Source of the DNA: Canna indica
Taxonomy: Eukaryota > Streptophyta > Magnoliopsida > Zingiberales > Cannaceae
Assembly: GCA_034359265.1 (NCBI GenBank)
Contig: CP136890.1
Span: 80,501,501-80,565,500 of the forward strand
Direction of reading: 5' to 3'
DNA: 64,000 nucleotides
Part shown: piece by piece, positions 24,636 to 36,809 of the stretch
How the letters are laid out: the number at the start of each line of letters is the position of its first letter
Numbering within the stretch: the stretch's first letter is position 1
Position numbers and translations under genes: made by a program
Notes under the pieces: model-generated
What the model was told of the DNA's origin: nothing
Database searches by the model: none
What the model saw: the letters and a program-made list of their open reading frames with translations, nothing else

Positions 24636-25138
24636 GGGAAAATCCTACTTTTAGTCTCTATAGTTTACTCGAATTTTAGTTTTAGTCATTATAATTTACA
24701 AAATTTTGATTTTAGTCCCCATACTATATTTTCTTTTAGGAGTTGGTTTCTACCGTTAATTGAAACACAAATATCATACTATATAAAGCTGGTGTGGCTA
24801 ACAAATTGTTGACTGAATGCTTACTTATTTGATAGCGTTGATTAATAAATCAACCAACGCTTTCAAACATGTAAAATAATATCATTTTTGTCAAAATCAG
24901 ATGTTTGTGTCTTAATAGATTTTTGCATGCAGAAAATAAACAAAAAATGACGTTCTAGATGAGCTTTTGACAAAATGACTAAATGACGTCATTGGGCTTT
25001 TGACAAAAACGACATTATTTTATATGTTTAGAGACCAACTCCTAAAAATATATATAGACTAAAATTAAAATTTTGTAAATTATGAAGACTAAAATTAAAA
25101 TTTGAATAAATCATGAGAACTAAAAGTATGATTTTCCC
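24636..25138. mobile_element. Foldback/MULE-like nonautonomous element
   Basis: The left end GGGAAAATCCTACTTTTAGTC is the near-exact reverse complement of the right end GAACTAAAAGTATGATTTTCCC. Inverted similarity extends over roughly 100 bp in each arm, including 'TAAAATTAAAATTTGAAT' words. A partial extra copy of the left arm lies just outside at about 24427-24600. No target duplication was identified. There is no coding capacity. Confidence 0.6.
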
Positions 25139-25142
25139 TTCA

Positions 25143-25918
25143 GGCCTTGTTTGGATAAGGTGAAGCATGATTTAGTAATGTATGACATAGTATGGTATGA
25201 TACTATAATTACTATTATCTTGTTTGAAAAAATGGTATGACATAGTACGATTAAATGATAGCGGCTATGGAGGAGAACGAAGTCTTGACTAAGCCGATCA
25301 AGAACGAAAAGTAAAAATCTAATTTGATATGGGTAAATAAAAAACATAAGAGAAATTATAAATTTTGATTGAATGTCTTTTAAAAATAAATTTTCATGAA
25401 ATCATAAAAAATCACCAAATCCATGATTTAAAAACCGACCAAAATTCATGATTTTCAAACCATGAGATTACCATCACAGACCACCATCATTTGAAAGTCT
25501 TCCCAAATAAAAGATTGAATAATACTATATCATGTAAAATCATACCTTACCAAGATCTTAGTTTCAAAAAGCATCGTTATTTACTATCACTCAATACGAT
25601 AAAATAATAAAAAAATAACACAAACAAGCAGATAAACAAATATTTGGACTCATCTATGGGTTAAATTGCAATTTACTCAAAACAATGTGATTCAATATTT
25701 CGATGCAGAGTGAAGTGTTGTACATTATAACATTATTTGGATATAGATGATGATAACAAATTCCTACATACTTCCGAGGAAATTGTATAGCTTCATTTGT
25801 ATAGCCATAAACTTGAAGACTCATTTGTATAGCTTCCTAGAAGAGACCAAAAGAAGAAAGGAAAAGGAAATTGTGCATTGATTTGTATAAAAAAATCTGT
25901 CTTTCCTCTTCTTTTTTC
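25143..25918. other. Downstream region of hydrolase gene; possible MITE 25,143-25,625
   Basis: A segment starting GGCCTTGTTTGGATAAGG and ending near CACAAACAAGCA has inverted ends of about 11 bp, resembling common plant MITEs, but I could not confirm a target duplication. The remainder up to the hydrolase stop codon is probably 3' UTR. Confidence 0.35.
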
Positions 25919-27995
25919 TCAATTCTTTGGCCCATATTGCTCCTGTAAGAATTTGTATAGCTCGTCTGCAACAGTCAAGGGGAATTCCTCTTGTGGAAGA
26001 AGGGCCCCTGGAACCTCCACAAATTTGCTGATACCTTTGGCTCCTTTGAGAGCAACCATCTCAGCTTTTGACCTCTTTGGGGCACCTGCCGTTGATACAA
26101 CCAATATGGGTATCTTCCCTTCCAGTTCTGCAAACAACTGGAGGAACTCCTCCCGGGATTTCACAGGATCAAGCAGGCCCGTCAGAAATGCAGCAGGAAC
26201 ATATCGAGCACCTTTCTGCTTAGTCAAGGCATATCGGCTCTCCACAATGCTTGGTGTCACATTATCTGGGTTGGCATAGACATGGGACCTGTATTGAGAT
26301 TCAATGGATTTCTCATTGCTCACAATCACATTGTACATCATCCAACCAACGGCAGGTGCACGCAGAGTGCCCCTCAAGAGTCCATACCTGTAAAAATAGG
26401 CACAACGTCATCAGCGTCACAGTTCTAGGCTCCCGTCATCTTTTTAAAAAATTGCACAAGGTACATAGATGCAAAACTGAAAGGTTCACTTAACCACTGT
26501 GCAAGAGGCCTGGCGACCTAAAAACACCTAAATTTACATTATGAGGCAATTTAAGCACCTAAATTTGCTGCAACTAATCATGTGAATTTCATTTATACCT
26601 TGCAGCCAAACCTGGTTTCATATGAGAATTTCAAGGTACCTTGCAGCATATGCCTGGTGAGGTAAAGACATCTTAAATACTCCCAGGTTTCATGTACCTC
26701 CAGCAGACTTAGGACTCAACAATGTAACAAAATGAACCAAGTTTAAGAAAAGAGGCTAGACAAATGCTTAAACAAGAAAGAAAATAACAGCATTAATGTG
26801 TATCCAAAATTGGTGATCTATCTATTATATACATTCTTTTTTCAGCACTTTAACCCAAATCATTACTGAAAGACCTTGTACAGACTTAAGCAATTCAGTT
26901 CAAGTGAACAGATATGTTGTCTATACCTGCACAGCATACATAGTGACATCAAAATCAGCCGAATCATGATAGTTATTAACCTTGGTAATCAGTTGCTTAA
27001 GGATAGCATTTCAACATAGATGTCAAAAGACACCATCAGCTAGATGTCAAGCTCTTCAAAATCCATGCTGAGTAAGTTGAAATGATAATGATCTTAAAGT
27101 AGGAGTTGTTCTTCATACATTGATGAGCAGCTAAAAGATGACACATCTCAGAACTTCTATTTCTATATGAATTTGGTAAAAAATTCTCTTTACTAAGAAT
27201 GTTGTCATGGGAAGAATTCACATGGACCTGTATACTCCTTCTGGTCCATAATATTTTCTACAGACGTTACAACTTAATAGTCAATACATGTTGACCATGG
27301 TTTTAGGTTGGAAACAAAACAAAAGTCACTATTTGTCAGTAAGTATGTCATAACATCTAACCTTTTTTTTTCTTAATCATACTTCTAACCTAACCACATC
27401 TTGAAATAATTTTTCCAAATGTGTCATGGACTTGGAAATATTTCTTCACGAGCTTGGAGCTTGGATATCCTTTAAATTATACTAAAGAAATTAAATGTTC
27501 AGAATGTTGTGCCTAAGAAATACTTAGATTTATATAATTTCTGAAAATTTTCTAGATATATTTTGTATGTGTGGTTTTAGATGATTTTGAACCCATTGGT
27601 AATATCATATGTTTGAGGAATAATTTTGTAAAATTTCATAGCTTCATGGATTTCAATAAAGGGTCGGATTTGAATTGAACCCAACCCGTTAAGAATGGGT
27701 TTGTATCACATTGTTGGGGCTGTCAACCTCCTAGATTCACATGCCCTAGCACTTCAGTCAGAGAGAGGCTTCATGTTGGCATTCGGTGGACGGCTAAAGC
27801 AGCGCAGCTATCAGGATGAAAGTTGTAATACTATTGAGGTAGGATTCTTTCCTCTCCTTCCGTTATTTTTCGTGATTTCTCGGCTTCATATATATAGAGA
27901 GAGAGGGTTGACCGAAGGGAGGGTGCACTAGCTGTGAAGTAGAGAGAGATTGGCGGTGTCACGTTGAACATGGAGGATTAGGGAGAACATTAGGG

Positions 27996-28055
<60 letters not shown>

Positions 28056-31000
28056 AAGGGAGGGTGCAGTACCTGTGAAGTAGAGAGAGAAACCGTCGGT
28101 GTCACGTTGAAGACGGAGGATTAGGGAGAACATTAGGAGATAGGAAAGACAGGAGGAGTTCTATTTAATATCCATTCTTAAGTGGATTAGTGGAAAAAAT
28201 TAGCTAGTGAGCATTTTAATTGATCAAAATAACTATTGTTCAGCGGGTTAACTAATGGAGTAAATCTGAAGGGGGATAATTTAAGTGTTATTTGTCAATG
28301 GATTATAGGTGAACCTAGTTGAATAAACTTATAGTTGATTTGGTATTGTCTTTCCAGTGCATTATAGGTTGATTGATTAATCTCATTGAAGTAAGCCATA
28401 TGGTTAAGTACATTATTATTTGGGGTATGATCTCCCCTCACCAGTCGGACTTCCGGAATAAGGCCAACGCTGTCTCTTTGGAGCATACCCTCCCCTCTCC
28501 AGCGAGGCTTCCGGAAAATGCAACAAGCACATCACAACACCACACACACAGGTATATAAGCATAAACAAGATGTGTTATCAACAGGTAATAAATGGTATG
28601 TCCAGGGCATACCTCATCCTCCACCTCCTCCTGCCATACATCACAACCACATACAGGTATATATGTAGAAGTAGTGCTCATAAATCATGAATACTCAGCA
28701 TAAATAAACAATCATGAAATAGAATTATAACACGTCAAAATCTTAATAATAATATTTTATTCCTGAGCGGGGCATCGTGGGCCCTAGTTAACGCGGATTG
28801 GCGGGAAGCTTCAGGATTAGACCCGGATAAGCATTTAATGTAGAAAAATTGAGGAAAATTTTATTTGCCTTGTCTCTGTGATTTAGCATGCTAGGATGAT
28901 AGAGGGTCTCGAGGCGGATTTAGCAGTGCAATCGGTTCTCGAATCGGAGTTAGAACAAGTGGGTTATGGGTTGTTTAAGTCGGATATCTTAGGTAGAGGT
29001 ATTTTGGTCATTTGGACCCAACCAGTGTCTATGAATTAGACCCTGGGATGTGCGGCCAAGGGTTTTAGCCGCACGCTACCCGAGGCAAAGGAGAGAAGAG
29101 AGAGAGAGGGCACCGCCGAGGAGGAGCCGCCAGAGCCGGAATTCCTGGAATTTGTCGGCGTCGATTGAAGGAAGATTATACATGCCTTCTTCCCTTCTAT
29201 CTTCTCCAAAGAGGTGAGTGGATTGGTTCTTTTTCCCCAATTCTTTCATTCATGATAGTGATCGTAGGATGAGATTTCGCATAAATAATTTCTGTTTCAG
29301 ATTTTGCTATTCTTAGTAATAATTTCTGACGATCTGCGTTTTTCCGACGAACCTACCTATTTTTAGAAAATTGTGGCCGGCGGAGTGTTTTGGCCGGCAA
29401 GACAACCCAGTGTCCGGCGGCAGCCACCGTGCCGCCGGAGCACCCCAGATCGAGGTAGGAAAGCTGGGCGGTCGGCCTTGTTGAAGGCAGGGGTCCGTTT
29501 TTTTTAGGCGGCGGCGCCATGCCCGGTCTTGCGTTCGCCCGGCTAAGGCAGGTGGCGCCCCGATCGTAGCAACAGCAGCCCCGTCGGGGCGGAGCGGCTG
29601 CAGCCCAATGCTCAGTGCTGGTCGCCTACCCTTCGGGCGGCAATCGCTAGCCGAGGGGTCGGGAGAGGGCGGCGGCCTCCGCTGCTGCCGGATGCCTTCG
29701 CCGCCGGCACTATTGCCGGCTCAAGGGTGAGGAAGAGGGAAAACCCTAGATTGGGTGAGGGAGAGGTGTTAGATGAAGGACTATGATTGCATCATGTTAG
29801 ATGGAAGGCTGAGATTGCATCAAGATAGATGTAAGGCTGTGATTGTATAGATAGAAGGTTGTGATTGCATCATGTTAGATGGAAGGTTGAGATTGCATCA
29901 GGATAGATCTAAGATTGTAATTGCATCATGTTAGATGGAAGGCTGAGATTTCATCATGTTAGATGGAAGGCTGAGATTGCATCAGGATAGATGTATGACT
30001 GTGATTGCATCATGTTAGATGGAATGCTGAGATTTCATTATGTTAGATGGAGGGCTGTGATTGCATCAGGTTAGATGGAGGGATGTGATCGCATCATATT
30101 AGATGGAAGGCTGTGATTTGATCTTGTTTTGATGAAGGGCTGAGACTTCATTATTGATTTATTTGAATTGTAGCATCGTTATATTTATTCATAACAATGA
30201 TTTATTAAATGAATATAAAGCATTTCTTCTATTATTCTAAATAATTATTTTGAGACCTTAAAGTTAGCAAAAATATTCATGTTATATATGAATTTCACCT
30301 AATCGACATTCTAGATTCATTGGCGAGGTTTGTTTTGCTGTCAGACCTTCGGATCTTGAAAAGCAATAGGCAGACATCGTCTCGTTTTGCGTGCCGAGTT
30401 GAAAAATCATATTTTGTATATGTTTTTGGTTCAATCTGAGATGATTCATGGATATAATAGTTAATGAGGAGAATCTTATCCCAGATCAGTGATTCCTATT
30501 ACGAGTTATTTTATCTGGTTGTTCCAGTCCATTAATTAACAGTTGTAATTCCTTTTTGCACTACTTTCATGATACGCATGCTTCTTTTCTCACAATGATT
30601 GGACGTGCTATAATTTTATTTCATGATTGTTTCTTTATGCTGAATATTCATGATTTATGAGCACTACTTCTATATATATACCTGTATGTGGTTGTGATGT
30701 ATGGCAGGAGGAGGTGGAGGATGAGATATGCCCTAGATATACCATTTATTACCTGTTGATAGCACATCTTGTTTATGCTTATATACCTACGTGTGTGGTG
30801 TTGTGATGTGCTTGTTGCATTTCCCGGAAGCCTCGCTAGTGAGGGGGAGGGTATGCCCCAAAGAGACAGCGTTGGCCTTATTCTGAAAGTCCGGTTGGTG
30901 AGGGGAGATCATACACCAAAGAGACAGTCCGAAGACCCGACCGGTGAGGGGAACGTATGCCCCAAAGAGACGGATCGGAAGAGCCAGTGCCGGTGAGAGG

Positions 31001-31768
31001 AGGGCATGCACCAAAGAGACGACACTAAGCTAGGTGGTAGTTCGGCAGCCACCCGTCTACCTACCCTATGTGGCTACGTGGGACTGACAGGTCCGGAGGT
31101 GACTCATGTGGATGTTGCATTCCTGTGATAGAGGTATTGCATTGGCATTACTTTATTCATAAGGTTGTATTTAATCATGTGTTATATTTATTCGCCTGTT
31201 GGTGGTTGTTTATCATGCCCATAGTCGTGGTAGAATTATGATATTCATCCTCATGTACCTGCTATGCCTGTTATGTTGTTTGGTTTTTTCATGATGATGA
31301 ATTGGATGATTGAGGACTGATCTACTCACTAAGTCCTAGTTGGACTTATCCTTCATTTCTGTTGTTTTGCAGCACCTGAGTTAGATCAGAGAGGTATCGG
31401 GATGCAGTAGCGCGGCTGGTGGCGGCAGGGCAGCGAGTCTCGTGACATGTCATGATCGAGGAGGATACCTGAGTCGATTTAGTGTCTCTTTGAGTTGTTG
31501 AGTCATGTTGACTCGAGTTGTTGTTTCCGCATTTTATTTTTATTTTAGAAGTCTTGTTTATTTATTTGAACTCTTTTTTAATAACTTGTTCAGTATATTC
31601 ATATTGAGTTTTGGTTTGGTTTGGTTCAGGATGTCATGTCTATTCTTTTCAAAAAAAAATTTTCCACTATTCAGGTTATTTATTACTGTTGTGTTTGAGT
31701 TGGGTTAGGCTTCAGGGTACGTGGCGTATCCTGGCCAATCATACCGAATTTAGGGTGTGACACATTAG

Positions 31769-31814
<46 letters not shown>

Positions 31815-34800
31815 TGATTGAAGGGAGGGTGCAGTAGCTGTGAAGTAGAGAGAGAAATCGTCGGTGTCACGTTGAAGACGGAGGATTAGGGAGAACATTA
31901 GGAGATAGAAAAGACGGGAGGAGTTCTATTTAATATCCATTCTTAAGTGGATTAGTGGAGAAAATTAGCTAGTAAGCATTTTTATTGATCAAAATAACTA
32001 TTGTTCAGTGGGTTAACTAATGGAGTAAATCTGAAGGGGGATAATTTAAGTGTTATTTGTCAATGGATTATAGGTGAACCTAGTTATAGTTGATTTGGTA
32101 GTGTCTTTCCAGTGCATTATAGGTTGATTGATTAATCTCATTGAAGTAAGCCATATGGTTAAGTACATTATTATTGCATGGTTGATTTAAGCTATAAGAT
32201 AATTAGTCTATTACTGAAGTTGATGACGAGCCTAATTGTTCAACTACACTTTCGATTGGGTATCTTGGTTCATGTTGGCATTTAGGTTTAATGAACATGA
32301 AGTTTTGATAATTGTACATTATATTAGTTTTATAAATGTGAACGTTGGTAGTCATGACATTGTACATTATATTGGTTTTATGACATACTGAGATATCGTA
32401 CTCAGTTTTCTGCTGACTTCTCTTGTATTTGCTTTAGATGAACGGGTATAGTAGCTTGATGGAGAGTCCTTGGTTTGCTACAGTCCATGAGGAGGAAGCA
32501 CCTGAGACATTGTTTCATTTGGAATGTCTTTTCTTTATGTCACATTAACACAAACTCATTGTTGAACTTCTTTTATTGACAGATTGGATGTGATTAAACA
32601 TGAAACGATCTTGTTTACCACTCGTTGATGTGTTGACTTTCCATTTGACTTTCCTCGATATGTTGATCTAAAGTTGAGTTATTCTACTTTTGGGAATCCC
32701 TTATTTATTCTACTATAAATCTTGATTATTTTTTTTGAGTTGTCGTCTTTTTAATATGTTTTCTTGTTACATGATCTCCTAACTGCTATCCTCCATTAGG
32801 ATATTAATCCTAGGTGGTGTAACATAGAATAAGTTAGATAAAATCCATAAAGATGACATAGGCAATACCTTGATTCCATGTCAGAGCCCCGACCAAAGAC
32901 TATAGGAAGAGGACCAGCCCAAGTAGGTGCAACAGCCGCGATTGATGCTGGATTGATTGAACCCTTTCCAGCTGCCCGAAGGGCAATGGTTGCAGCATGT
33001 CCTCCTCCAAAAATTACCAACTCACCTTTTGCAAAAATATATATTAGAACTTACAAATCATTCGAAAATTAATCTCATAATAAGAATTACATGTCAAAAT
33101 TAAAAGAACAAGTATATTTAGCAATCATATATATCAGAAGTAAAAATATGATATCTTGTGTTCAGACCATTAGAAACAATTGGAAGGACATTTGGTCCCT
33201 ACCTGTTGATGACTTAGCATAAATTGAGCAGACAAAGTGCAAGTGATAAGTATGAGCTGAAACATTTTATGACATAGGTTTAAGAAGTGTAACGCAACTC
33301 CCAAGGACCCAAAAGAGTTAACTTCATTGACAGGTACAAGCGAATATATTAAATCTCATTGCAAGAAAATAATTATAAATGAGGTTCTGCAGATGATTAC
33401 AATTCATTTGAGGTAGATCATAGTCATAACCTGTAACTTAGAAACGACTTTCTGCAACCAAATGAATACCATAGGACCATCAGATCCACTATAATCTGAA
33501 AAGGACTTTCTGCATGGGACTCACAAAGCAATGTGCTGCACCTCAGTTAATTTTGTAATGACAAGTTACTTTGGTACTCAATCAATCATTCTTAGAAGTA
33601 ATCAGAAATCCAAACTGTGCATGCTTCCTTTTGCGATCTCTAGATCATTTGATACTCTTTTTCCTCAATCATACTAGCCCAAATATTTGGGACTTTACGA
33701 CATCATATTGTGGTTGTATACTAGTCCCAATCAAAACCTATTTGTTAGTTGACTTGCATAGTCCCATTGTTATAAAAGTTAAGTAATCAACAGCTTATTC
33801 TTTTATTCCAACAAAGTTTATTTCTTTAATCTCTTTGAAAAACATTGATGTTCTTTGTCCTACACCAGATTCAGTCCATACAATCTAGACTTAAGGGTCC
33901 TCAGAAATTGAACTGATAATAACTTAATCTCCTAGATGAATAAAGTTGTCCTGGTAGTGTTATTATACATGTGCAAGTCATAACATTCACAATTCATCTT
34001 CTCCCCACTGTGATAAAGTAGAATAATTGGAAAGAAAAATAAGTAATGATTAACGAATATTAATCAGAATGAGCAAGTCATAACTCAGAAAGTTCTCCAA
34101 AATACAGATCTAAGAACAAGAGAATGAGCTTTGCACAGAGAGAAATAAAGAGAAGAACTCAAATGATAAAAATGATTAATATGCTACATAGAGTAATAAA
34201 CAATATTTTTTTCAAGAGACAGATCACCAAACAGTGCTATAGTGCTCAGATCTTTTAGTTAATAATTACAATGAAATTAATAGATGATTAAAACCAGTTG
34301 TTGTCCAATATAGTCAAAACCTCTAATTAAATAAACTATGATGAAGAGAAGTTACCCGAATTTGCCAATGGACCATCTGCTGAATTGATAAATTGCACAA
34401 GGAAGTTCTCCATAATATCAGCATTGTAGTCAAGCGATGGCCTATCAGAATATCCAAGACCAGGCCAATCAACAATGGTAGCACGGCATCGCACATCTCC
34501 TTCTCGTGCAACAATGTCTTTAGCAACCATCCTCCACTCCTCGACTGTGCTAACATCCGAGATCGTGGGAATCAGAAGAATGTTCTTAGCGTTCGCAGTG
34601 CTCTCCCCCTCATGCTCCTCATAGTACACATTCACAGAATTACCACCGAACTTCCACTGCCATTTACCAGTCTGGAAATCCACAAGCCCTTAACCAAGTG
34701 AAGAAAGACTACACCCAAACCCCCAAAAACTAACAACAACGCACATTAAAGGAAGAGAAGAAAAAAGGGATATTTTTCTACTTCAGATCAAAAGGCGCAA

Positions 34801-35234
34801 CCAAACTATTCTCATAGGCGAAAAGAGCAATCTTTTCCAGTGGAAACAGTCTAAATCAACACCAGGTTGCTATAAGTTCGCATATCACCAAATAATGCAT
34901 ACGTTTAAGATCTAATTCAAACTACAGATCTTAAAACATCTAATTTCAGGCGTGTGAACTAGGAATGTAAACTAGAGAAAACGGGTAAATTGATAAGGAA
35001 AGAAAGGAAATTTAGCCAATAGTAGATTACCTTGGATGGTGAGGGGGATTCTTGGAGGACGGGGGAAGGGACGGAAGAAGAAGCGAGAGAAGAAGAGACG
35101 GGTGTAAACCGCAGCGGCCTGGAAATCAGCGGAGGAAGACGAGGCGACGACTGGAGACGCGAGCCAAAGAGTGGGGCGGGGCGGTAGACACACGCTGTGG
35201 AGGAGGGGGTGAAGAGCGCAGCGGAGAAGGCCAT
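25919..35234 (-). CDS. Plastid-type alpha/beta-hydrolase-fold protein, catalytic triad apparently absent
   Basis: Four minus-strand exons, 35234-35031, 34671-34356, 33025-32869 and 26387-25919, join in phase with GT-AG borders to give 381 aa. The start is the first ATG, MAFSAALFTPSS. Residues 1 to about 60 are rich in Ser, Pro and Arg and poor in acids, like a chloroplast transit peptide. The fold is recognised by ILLIPTISDVSTVEEW (99-114, oxyanion-hole strand region), DWPGLGYSDRP (136-146), the elbow-like VIFGGGHAAT (177-186) and VPGALLPQEEFP (351-362). The usual nucleophile motif G-X-S-X-G reads G-G-G-H-A. The usual acid region reads STAGAPKRS. The usual G-H before LPQEE reads A-L. It may therefore be non-catalytic or use other residues. 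Related plant proteins exist, as far as I remember, but their function is unknown to me. Intron 3 is 6.5 kb and holds an LTR and duplications. Confidence 0.9.
27907..28420. repeat. Duplicated intron segment, copy A, plus partial third copy and GA microsatellite
   Basis: The segment from about 28049 to 28420 is repeated almost exactly at 31813-32175 on the other side of the LTR-like insertion. The copies share GGGAGGGTGCAGTA, the run through GGAGGATTAGGGAGAACATT, and end at TTAAGTACATTATTATT. A shorter third copy lies at 27907-27993. A GA microsatellite of about 50 bp (27998-28048) separates them. All lie within intron 3 of the hydrolase gene. Confidence 0.85.
28427..28733. repeat. Inverted repeat arm 1 (partner 30,602-30,914)
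   Basis: Reverse complement of 30602-30914 with few mismatches over about 307 bp. The arms are separated by about 1.87 kb. Shared words include GGCCAACGCTGTCTC and TGCAACAAGCACATCAC. Confidence 0.85.
29764..30130. repeat. Tandem repeat of about 28-30 bp (GATTGCATCATGTTAGATGG)
   Basis: About a dozen imperfect units of the form TTAGATGGAAGGCTGAGATTGCATCA run head to tail, with variants such as GGATAGATGTAAGGCTGTG. The array sits in the LTR-like insertion within the hydrolase intron. Confidence 0.85.
30602..30914. repeat. Inverted repeat arm 2 (partner 28,427-28,733)
   Basis: Second arm of the inverted duplication. It is followed in direct orientation by three to four diverged units of CCAAAGAGACAG...CCGGTGAGGGG (30865-31020), the kind of tandem unit found inside the other LTRs of this window. 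Confidence 0.85.
31763..32175. repeat. TA/GA microsatellite and duplicated intron segment, copy B
   Basis: A TA run followed by a GA run (31768-31813) leads into copy B (31813-32175) of the duplicated intron segment. Copy B lacks about ten bases that copy A has (copy A GTTGAATAAACTTATAGTTG, copy B GTTATAGTTG). After 32175 the unique intron sequence resumes. Confidence 0.85.
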
Positions 35235-36216
35235 CGATAAGGGACCTGAGGTTGTGATGTTGGGGTTGGAAGAAGAACGAAGTAGCGAAAGCTTCAATCA
35301 ACTATAATACTTTTTCTTCTCCTCTCAAGAGTCTCAACTACTATTCTTTTTCACCTCAAAAAATTCTAAAACGGGCATGCTTACACAATTTATTTATTTA
35401 CTATTTTATTCATTTGCATTTTAGGACAATTTATTTTATTTTTGGTATTTAACAAAAAGATCCTTTTTTTTTTGTTGCAAAACGACCCTTTTCAATTACC
35501 TATGGCAGAATGCTCCTACGATAATCCTATTGGAATTTTCTTTTAAAAGAACAAAAATATCCTTTACTGTAATTATTGCAAAATTTTAAATTAAATTCTG
35601 TAAGAAAGTTAAAGTGAGAGTATTTTTGTCATCTTATAAATCTCTTTAGTTTTTTTTAAAATACAATAAATAATTTTAATCATTTATATAGTTTTGATCA
35701 TTCTAAGGCTTGGCTATTTTTACTTTAATTTTTTTTTACAAATATTTATACATATATATCAAAAGTAGTGTTGAGCTTTTATAAGATCATTTTTTCCTTT
35801 TGAAAAGAATAAAAAAAATTGATAAATATACCCCAAACTATGAGTCAATTAATAAATTCATCTAACCTTTTTATTTACGCATAAACTATCTCAAAATTTT
35901 AAATTCATATCATTTATATTGCACCATTCACAACAAAAATTGAATTGACAACGAACACTTTTGTAAATGAAAAAGATGGTGCTCAATAGATGTCAAAATT
36001 ACAATTTCGACCCTTTTAAGTCTGACTAAATCGGAGTCAATTGTAAATAATGAAGAAACCTTGATACTAGCGTCTATTATAGGTGTTGGTATCTAGATAT
36101 TGACATCTATTATAGAAGTTGGTATTCAATATCCAAGCAAAGTACAATTATAATATCAATTAATGTTGGATGTAAAATAGAAAATGATAATATCATTCAT
36201 CAATTGGTCTCTATTT
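35235..36216. other. Upstream of hydrolase gene; no other gene
   Basis: The first 100 bp probably hold the 5' leader and core promoter of the hydrolase gene, but I cannot pick a convincing TATA box. The rest is AT-rich with no recognisable feature. Confidence 0.45.
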
Positions 36217-36402
36217 TAATTAATGAATATATCATAATTTTTACCGAAATTTTCAAATCTATCATGACTTTTCATTTGTTTCAAATGCAGGATTCAATTC
36301 TTAATTTGTTTCAATTATATCACACCGTCAGACTCGAGTTAAGTTTTCTATTAAACTGCTGACCTGACATCGATGACGTGTCAACCTAAGTCCAGTCAGT
36401 CA

Positions 36403-36448
<46 letters not shown>

Positions 36449-36736
36449 GGTAAAATGACGTGTATTAGTAAGTACAATAATTTAATAGGTAACCAAAACA
36501 CTGTACTTACTAATACACGTCAGCTTACCTATTTTTTATACTAAATTAATAGCTGATTGGACTTAGGTTGACACGTCATCGATGCTAGGTCAGCGGTTTA
36601 ACGGAAAATTTAACCCGAGTCTGACGGTGTGATACAATTGAAATGAATCGAGAGTTGAAGCCCGCATTTAAAATAAATGAAAAATCGTGATAAATTTAGA
36701 AATTTCGGTAAAAATCGTGATATATTCATTAATTAA
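36217..36736. mobile_element. 520-bp foldback element with very long inverted arms
   Basis: The left arm (about 36217-36392) and right arm (about 36533-36736) are reverse complements over some 175-200 bp at roughly 90% identity, from TTAATTAATGAATATATCA inward through TGACGTGTCAACCTAAGTCC. An inner hairpin GACGTGTATTAGTAAGTACA / TGTACTTACTAATACACGTC (36457-36476 and 36502-36521) is perfect over 20 bp. An AT microsatellite lies at 36409-36444. A transcript would fold into a long stem. No coding capacity is seen. Confidence 0.75.
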
Positions 36737-36809
36737 CCATTTTAAAATTTATTATACAATTACAAATTATATAATATTTTATATTTTATCATGGTATTCA
36801 TATAATATC

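Larger units (their letters stand above)
28421..31762 (+). mobile_element. Rearranged solo LTR (Gypsy-type) in hydrolase intron 3
   Basis: The right end AATTTAGGGTGTGACA and the stretch CTACTCACTAAGTCC...TTGTTTTGCAG resemble the 3' parts of the solo LTRs at 43,128 and 57,640, so this is the same general LTR type in plus orientation. The normal left end is missing. Instead the first 307 bp (about 28427-28733) are an inverted copy of 30602-30914, including GGAAGCCTCGCT and CAAAGAGACAGCGTTGGCC. No gag or pol is present. It lies antisense to the hydrolase gene. Confidence 0.65.

Noticed and set aside
29764..30130. CRISPR-like regular repeats
   Set aside because: Head-to-tail degenerate minisatellite without spacers, in a plant genome.
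32436..32550. Plus-strand stretch starting MNGYSSLMESPWFATV after an AG
   Set aside because: Short, no neighbouring exons, inside the intron of an opposite-strand gene, no known family.
35235..35301. Upstream in-frame extension of the hydrolase (from non-ATG codons)
   Set aside because: Would need a TTG start; the first ATG at 35234 gives a normal transit-peptide-like start.
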